Of a DNA stretch of 25,151 nucleotides, positions 21,481 through 25,151 are shown piece by piece. The notes under the pieces are model-generated. The model saw nothing but the letters and a program-made list of their open reading frames with translations, was not told the origin of the DNA and did not search any database. The position numbers and the translations under genes are program-made. The first letter of the stretch is position 1, and each line of letters opens with the position of its first letter. The DNA lies in NCBI GenBank assembly GCA_035691285.1, contig DASSJI010000075.1, forward strand, positions 1 to 25,151, written 5' to 3'. The stretch is from DATFEN01 sp035691285. Its GTDB lineage: Bacteria > Acidobacteriota > Vicinamibacteria > Fen-336.

Positions 21481-22392
21481 ATGGGGCCGGCCCCGCCCGC
21501 CGACCTCCCCTCGCTCGAGGCGCTGCTGCGCGAGGCCGAGCACCTTGTGCGCGCCCCCGTTTCACCGCAGGATGCGCGGGTGGACCTGGACGATCCACGC
21601 ATCGTCTCCGTCTTCGACGATCTGCCGCTCTGGTCGGCGCCGTTCGCCCTGCGGCTCCTGGAGCGGGTGCGACTGCGGCCGCGGATGTGCGTTCTCGACC
21701 TCGGGTGCGGGGCTGGCTTCCCGTTGGTGGAGCTGGCCGAACGCCTGGGCCCCACCTGCTGCGCGGTCGGCGTGGATCCCTGGCTTTCCGGCCTGCGCCG
21801 GGCCCGTGGGAAGGCGGTGTGGCGCGAGGTTGCCCAGGCACACCTCGTATGCGGCGTCGGGGAGGCGCTGCCCCTGGCCGACGCGTCGGTGGACCTGGTG
21901 GTGTCGAACAACGGCCTCAACAACGTGCGCGACGTGTCCGTAACGCTCGCCGAGGTCCGTCGCGTCACCCGGCCCGGGGCGCAGCTCGTCGCCACGATGA
22001 ACCTGCCGGAGACGATGGCGGCCTTCTACGCCGCGTTCGAGGCCACGCTGGTCGAGCTGGGCCAGCCGGAGCGGATCGAGACGCTGCGCCGCCACGTCCA
22101 CGAGAAGCGTAAACCCGTCGCGTTGACGCGGGCGAGCCTCGCCGCAGCCGGATTCGCCGTCGAGAGCGAGACGTTCGACGCGTTCGACTGGCGGTTCCTG
22201 GACGCTCGCGCGCTCTTCGCCCACTCGTTCATCCGGCTCGGCTTCCTGGAGCCCTGGCAGGCGGTGGTTCCCGAGCAGGACCGCGCGGGCGCCTTCGCCC
22301 TGCTCGGTGCTCGCCTCGACCGCCTCGCCGCCGAGCGCGGCGAGCTCCGGCTCGGCATCCCCTTCGTCTGCTTCGACTGCCGACGCCTCTGA
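21481..22392 (+). CDS. Class I SAM-dependent methyltransferase
   Basis: A 303-residue cytosolic methyltransferase. Motif I is VLDLGCGAGFPLVELAERLG (71-90); the acidic SAM-ribose site is GVDPW; motif II/III are DASVDLVVSNNGLNNVRDV and LAEVRRVTRPGAQLVATMN. The N-terminal 45 residues are helical and the C-terminal 90 (FDAFDWRFLDARALFAHSFI) add a cap resembling UbiE/ArsM-like enzymes. Substrate is unknown. ATG 21481 is used; GTG 21475 two codons upstream is an alternative. No Shine-Dalgarno is visible. Confidence 0.85.
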   Translation: MGPAPPADLPSLEALLREAEHLVRAPVSPQDARVDLDDPRIVSVFDDLPLWSAPFALRLLERVRLRPRMCVLDLGCGAGFPLVELAERLGPTCCAVGVDPWLSGLRRARGKAVWREVAQAHLVCGVGEALPLADASVDLVVSNNGLNNVRDVSVTLAEVRRVTRPGAQLVATMNLPETMAAFYAAFEATLVELGQPERIETLRRHVHEKRKPVALTRASLAAAGFAVESETFDAFDWRFLDARALFAHSFIRLGFLEPWQAVVPEQDRAGAFALLGARLDRLAAERGELRLGIPFVCFDCRRL

Positions 22393-22431
22393 ATCGGAGA
22401 CCGGGTCGTCATGGATCCGCGGATCTGGACG

Positions 22432-22437
22432 TACACT
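22432..22437 (+). promoter_or_regulatory. Candidate -10 element of the O-methyltransferase gene
   Basis: TACACT lies 9 bases before ATG 22447 with no Shine-Dalgarno, fitting the near-leaderless pattern. Confidence 0.35.
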
Positions 22438-22446
22438 CACCGAACG

Positions 22447-23073
22447 ATGCGTCTCGTGGCCCTCGTCGGCCTCCTCGCCTCGCCGCTCGTCCTCGCTCAG
22501 AGCGCGGCGCAAGCCGATGCGCTCGACGCGAGGGTGCGAGCGTTCCTCGAGCGCGCTCGGGGCGAGTGGCGGGACCTGAACGTCCCCTACGAGGACGGAC
22601 AGGCGCTCCACGACCTCATCGTTGCCAGGCGCTTCACGCGCGGCCTCGAGATCGGCACGTCCACCGGGCACTCGGCGATCTGGATCGCTCGGGCAATGGC
22701 CAAGACGGGCGGCAAGCTCGTGACGATCGAGATCGACGAGCGCCGCCATGGCAGCGCGCTGAGGAATTTCCAGGAGGCCGGCGTGGCGGCGTACGTGGAC
22801 GCCCGCCTCGCCGACGCCCACCGGCTCGTGAAGGAGCTCGAGGGGCCGTTCGACTTCGTGTTCTCCGACGCTGACAAGGACTGGTACACCCAGTACTTCA
22901 AGGACCTCGAGACGAAGATGGCCGTGGGCGGCTGCTTCACCGCCCACAACGTGCTCGACGCATTCGCGGGCGTGGAGGCCTTCCTTGCCTACGTTCGGAG
23001 TCGACCCGATTTTGCGACCACGATCGAGCGCGCCAGCAGGGCGGGAATCTCCGTGAGCTGCAGGACCCGCTGA
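22447..23073 (+). CDS. COMT-like O-methyltransferase with predicted signal peptide
   Basis: A 208-residue family 3 O-methyltransferase (PF01596-like). ATG 22447 gives MRLVALVGLLASPLVLAQSA, a standard signal peptide with cleavage near LAQ/SAAQA; an upstream ATG at 22411 would hide it behind 12 residues. The SAM site is LEIGTSTGHSAIW; the metal site has DFVFSDADKDWYTQYF. The second metal motif reads GGCFTAHNVL, with His where catechol O-methyltransferases have Asp before Asn. SAM is cytosolic, so an exported enzyme is puzzling: it may be retained, moonlight, or use imported SAM. It follows the SAM methyltransferase gene. Confidence 0.85.
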   Translation: MRLVALVGLLASPLVLAQSAAQADALDARVRAFLERARGEWRDLNVPYEDGQALHDLIVARRFTRGLEIGTSTGHSAIWIARAMAKTGGKLVTIEIDERRHGSALRNFQEAGVAAYVDARLADAHRLVKELEGPFDFVFSDADKDWYTQYFKDLETKMAVGGCFTAHNVLDAFAGVEAFLAYVRSRPDFATTIERASRAGISVSCRTR

Positions 23074-23117
23074 TGTTCCTGGGAGTGCCCGTCGCGCTCT
23101 TCGCCCGCGCGGCGCGG

Positions 23118-23123
23118 TATCCT
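23118..23123 (+). promoter_or_regulatory. Candidate -10 element of the HD-domain gene
   Basis: TATCCT lies 8 bases before ATG 23132; no convincing -35 or Shine-Dalgarno was found. Confidence 0.3.
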
Positions 23124-23131
23124 CTTGGTTG

Positions 23132-23710
23132 ATGAGCGAGAGGCGGGTGACGCGCAGCGAAGCGGAGGCCCTCCTCCACGAGTTCACGCAGTCGGACGCG
23201 CTCCGGAAGCACGGGCGCGCCGTGGAGGAGGCCATGCGCGCCTATGCGCGCTGGTACGGCGTCACGGACCCGGCCCAGATCGAGGCCTGGGGCATCGTGG
23301 GCCTGCTCCACGACTTCGACTACGAGCAGAACCCGACCGAGGACACCCACCTGCACGTCGGCGGCCGCATCCTCCGCGAGCGGGGGTATCCGGAGGAAAT
23401 CGTGCTGGCGATCTGCTCCCACGCCGACTACATGGGCATCCCGCGGGATACACCGCTGCGCAAGGCGATCTACGCCTGCGACGAGCTGGTGGGGTTCATC
23501 GGCGCGTGCGTCAAGGTCCGGCCCTCGAAGCAGATCGCCGACCTGCCGGTGGAATCCGTGGTGAAGAAGCTCAAGGACAAGGCCTTCGCGCGCTCGGTGG
23601 ACCGCGCGTGCGTCTACGGCGGCGCCCAGGCGGTGGGCCGGCCCCTGGACGAGCACGTCGGCTTCCTGATCGAGGCGCTGAAGCCGATCGCCGACGAGAT
23701 CGGCCTCTAG
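23132..23710 (+). CDS. HD-domain metal-dependent phosphohydrolase
   Basis: A 192-residue cytosolic protein with HD-superfamily metal ligands: H27 in LRKHGRAVEEAMRA, the HD pair H60-D61 in GLLHDFDYE, H73/H75 in THLHVGG, H97 in CSHADYMG, and D117 or nearby in YACDELVGFI. The layout matches small HDIG phosphohydrolases that cleave phosphate esters of nucleotides; the substrate is unknown. The TTG three bases upstream is in frame, but ATG 23132 is preferred. The gene stands 58 bases after the O-methyltransferase stop and 46 before the next start. Confidence 0.88.
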   Translation: MSERRVTRSEAEALLHEFTQSDALRKHGRAVEEAMRAYARWYGVTDPAQIEAWGIVGLLHDFDYEQNPTEDTHLHVGGRILRERGYPEEIVLAICSHADYMGIPRDTPLRKAIYACDELVGFIGACVKVRPSKQIADLPVESVVKKLKDKAFARSVDRACVYGGAQAVGRPLDEHVGFLIEALKPIADEIGL

Positions 23711-23756
23711 CATGACGCCTGCGCCATTCTCGCGACGCCTCTCGAGGAGCGTGACC

Positions 23757-24188
23757 ATGAAGACCCTGCTGTTCGCATCGCTCGCAGGCCTCTGCGGCTT
23801 CGCCCTGGCCGCGCCGCCGCGCTGGACGCCGGAGAAGTCCGACAAGGAGCCCGGGCGCGCCCGGATCTCCGTCTACCGGATGGCGCCCGGCAAGCAGCTC
23901 GACTACTTGCGCTGGCAGGCGGCCCAGGACGAGGTCGCCAAGGGCGCCGGGGTCGCGCCGCCCCAGGTCTACGTCCACGTCGAGGGAGACGACTGGGACT
24001 ACCTCGTGATCTTCCCGGTGACGACGCAGGAGCAAGACAAGAAGATGGACGAGATCGCGCGTGCCAAGGGGCTCAAGACGGGCTTCCCGGCCTCCCTGGA
24101 GTTCCGCCAGCTCCTCTCGTCCCACACGGACACGCTCGCCGCCGGACCAACCACCGCCGCCGAGCTCGTGGCGGCCGCCGGGAAGTAG
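23757..24188 (+). CDS. Small periplasmic protein, ABM-like fold, function unknown
   Basis: A 143-residue exported protein. ATG 23757 has GAGGAG seven bases upstream and begins MKTLLFASLAGLCGFALA, a clear signal peptide with cleavage at ALA/APP. The mature part is about 125 residues: ISVYRMAPGKQLDYLRWQAA, then YVHVEGDDWDYLVIFPV and DKKMDEIARAKGLKTGFP, reminiscent of a dimeric alpha/beta-barrel. No catalytic motif is recognised. The adaptor gene begins 59 bases downstream. An earlier ATG at 23712 would put a non-signal peptide first and is rejected. Confidence 0.8.
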   Translation: MKTLLFASLAGLCGFALAAPPRWTPEKSDKEPGRARISVYRMAPGKQLDYLRWQAAQDEVAKGAGVAPPQVYVHVEGDDWDYLVIFPVTTQEQDKKMDEIARAKGLKTGFPASLEFRQLLSSHTDTLAAGPTTAAELVAAAGK

Positions 24189-24201
24189 CGGATTCCCGCG
24201 G

Positions 24202-24217
24202 GCTCGAGTCGTCGAGC
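24202..24217. terminator. Small hairpin in the gap before the adaptor gene
   Basis: GCTCGA-GTCG-TCGAGC is a perfect 6-bp stem with a tetraloop, 14 bases after the preceding stop. No U-tract follows, so termination is uncertain. Confidence 0.25.
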
Positions 24218-24247
24218 AGGCACGTGGGAAAGAATGGTCCGGCAATC

Positions 24248-25151
24248 ATGTCCAGGCGTGCCCTGTCCCGGATCCTGATCGTCCTCGGCGCCGCCGCGGT
24301 CCTGGCGCTGCTGCGCCTTACCGTCTTCGCCCCGCAACCGGTGCCGGTGCGCGTCGTGACCGCCGAGATGGGCCGCGTCGAGGAGACCGTCACCAACTCC
24401 CGCGCGGGGACCGTCAAGGCTCGCCGCCGGGCCAAGCTCGCGCCCGAGACCGGAGGCCGCGTGCTCGAGCTGCCGCGACGCCGGGGCGCCCGCGTGCACA
24501 GGGGCGACCTGCTGCTGCGGGTGGACGACGCCCTCCAGCAGGCGCAGCTCCGCTTGACCGCGGACGAGGCGCAGGCCGCGCTGGCCCAGCGCGATCAGGC
24601 GTGCCTGGCCGCGGACCGCGCCGCGCGCGAGCGGGACCGCATGCGCTCGCTCGCCAACCAGGGCATCGTCTCGACGGACCTGATCGACGACGTCGACAGC
24701 CAGGCGCGAACGGCCGAGGCCTCGTGCCGCGCGGCGCGCGCGACGGCGGAGCGGGCCGACTCCGCGGTGGCTCTTGCCCGGGCGCAGCTCGCCAAGACCG
24801 TGCTGCGCGCGCCCTTCGACGGCGTCGTGGCCGACACTTTCATCGAGGTCGGCGAATGGACCTCGCCCTCGCCCCCGGCGCTGCCGATCCCGCCCGTCCT
24901 CGATCTCATCGACACGCGCTCGATCTACGTGAGCGCGCCGATGGACGAGGTGGACTCGGGGCGGATCCGGCAGGGCCAGAGCGCGCGGGTGAGCGTCGAC
25001 TCGCAGCCCGGCAAGCATTTCGCGGCCCGGGTCGTCGAGGTCGCGCCCTACGTGACGGACCGCCTCGAGCAGACCCGCACGATCGACATCGCGATCGAGC
25101 TCGACGACCACTCGGTGGCGGCGGGGCTGCTGCCCGGCACCTCGGCGGACG
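24248..25151 (+). CDS. RND/HlyD-type periplasmic adaptor subunit, C-terminus cut by window end
   Basis: At least 301 residues, reading open to the window edge. ATG 24248 begins MSRRALSRILIVLGAAAVLA, a membrane-anchor or signal sequence. The lipoyl half-motif (LAPETGGRVLELPRRRGARV) is followed by VHRGDLLLRVDDALQQAQL, a long Ala/Arg-rich coiled coil (ADEAQAALAQRDQACLAADR onward), the second lipoyl half (LRAPFDGVVADTFIEVGEW) and a beta-barrel start with VSAPMDEVDSGRIRQGQSAR. Such adaptors bridge an inner-membrane ABC or RND pump to an outer-membrane channel. The pump genes should lie just downstream, outside the window. Confidence 0.9.
   Translation, partial: MSRRALSRILIVLGAAAVLALLRLTVFAPQPVPVRVVTAEMGRVEETVTNSRAGTVKARRRAKLAPETGGRVLELPRRRGARVHRGDLLLRVDDALQQAQLRLTADEAQAALAQRDQACLAADRAARERDRMRSLANQGIVSTDLIDDVDSQARTAEASCRAARATAERADSAVALARAQLAKTVLRAPFDGVVADTFIEVGEWTSPSPPALPIPPVLDLIDTRSIYVSAPMDEVDSGRIRQGQSARVSVDSQPGKHFAARVVEVAPYVTDRLEQTRTIDIAIELDDHSVAAGLLPGTSAD

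Noticed and set aside
1..25151. CRISPR arrays, insertion sequences, toxin-antitoxin or restriction systems
   Set aside because: No repeat-spacer pattern, transposase, nuclease-methylase pair or toxin motif was seen on either strand.

Overview
The window is GC-rich, densely packed DNA from a Gram-negative bacterium. Several products are predicted outer-membrane beta-barrels, most genes are in short coupled operons, and start codons are a mix of ATG, GTG, TTG and possibly CTG. Signalling genes (cNMP/FHA, zinc-ribbon receiver, RsbW-like kinase), a DUF3187 barrel and basic-tail proteins would suit Acidobacteriota or a deltaproteobacterial/myxobacterial relative. No phylogenetic marker was searched, so the assignment is tentative. 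I see no IS element, CRISPR array or phage gene, and no gene-free stretch above 300 bases. The longest gaps are 4667-4778 and 17452-17584, and the second holds a 39-codon ORF.

Layout. 1-1001 (minus): a cNMP-binding/FHA protein followed by a coiled-coil gene cut by the window edge. 1102-1491 (plus): a ferredoxin whose stop abuts the stop of recA (minus, to 2559). 2688-4666 (plus): a C39-type cysteine peptidase coupled by GTGA to a TPR-POTRA-Omp85-like barrel, the best candidate here for an undescribed system. 4779-6214 (plus): basic-tail ABM-like protein, YdjM-like membrane hydrolase (probable CTG start) and a small basic protein. 6234-8720 (minus): DUF721/DciA-like protein, thiolase and 3-hydroxyacyl-CoA dehydrogenase. 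8756-11895 (plus): zinc-ribbon receiver, Maf, DUF3187 barrel and Mut7-C RNase. 11901-14441 (minus): aroA, aroK and a metallophosphoesterase. 14535-14960 (plus): RsbW-like kinase. 14957-17570 (minus): a mini-ORF, a family-39 glycosyltransferase and a membrane protein. 17585-18463 (plus): inositol-monophosphatase-family gene and, 4 bases later, an unusual tRNA with anticodon UAA. 18483-21418 (minus): triple-repeat helical protein, small barrel and six-Asp-box propeller. 21481-25151 (plus): methyltransferase, exported O-methyltransferase, HD hydrolase, small periplasmic protein and an RND-type adaptor cut by the window end.

Most genes are housekeeping: recombination (recA), aromatic amino acids (aroA, aroK), acetoacetyl-CoA chemistry (thiolase and dehydrogenase), nucleotide housekeeping (Maf) and envelope work. 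Window-wide, many genes have a TANNNT -10-like hexamer 6-11 bases before the start codon and no Shine-Dalgarno, which suggests frequent leaderless transcription beside classical SD-led genes such as recA and the ferredoxin.
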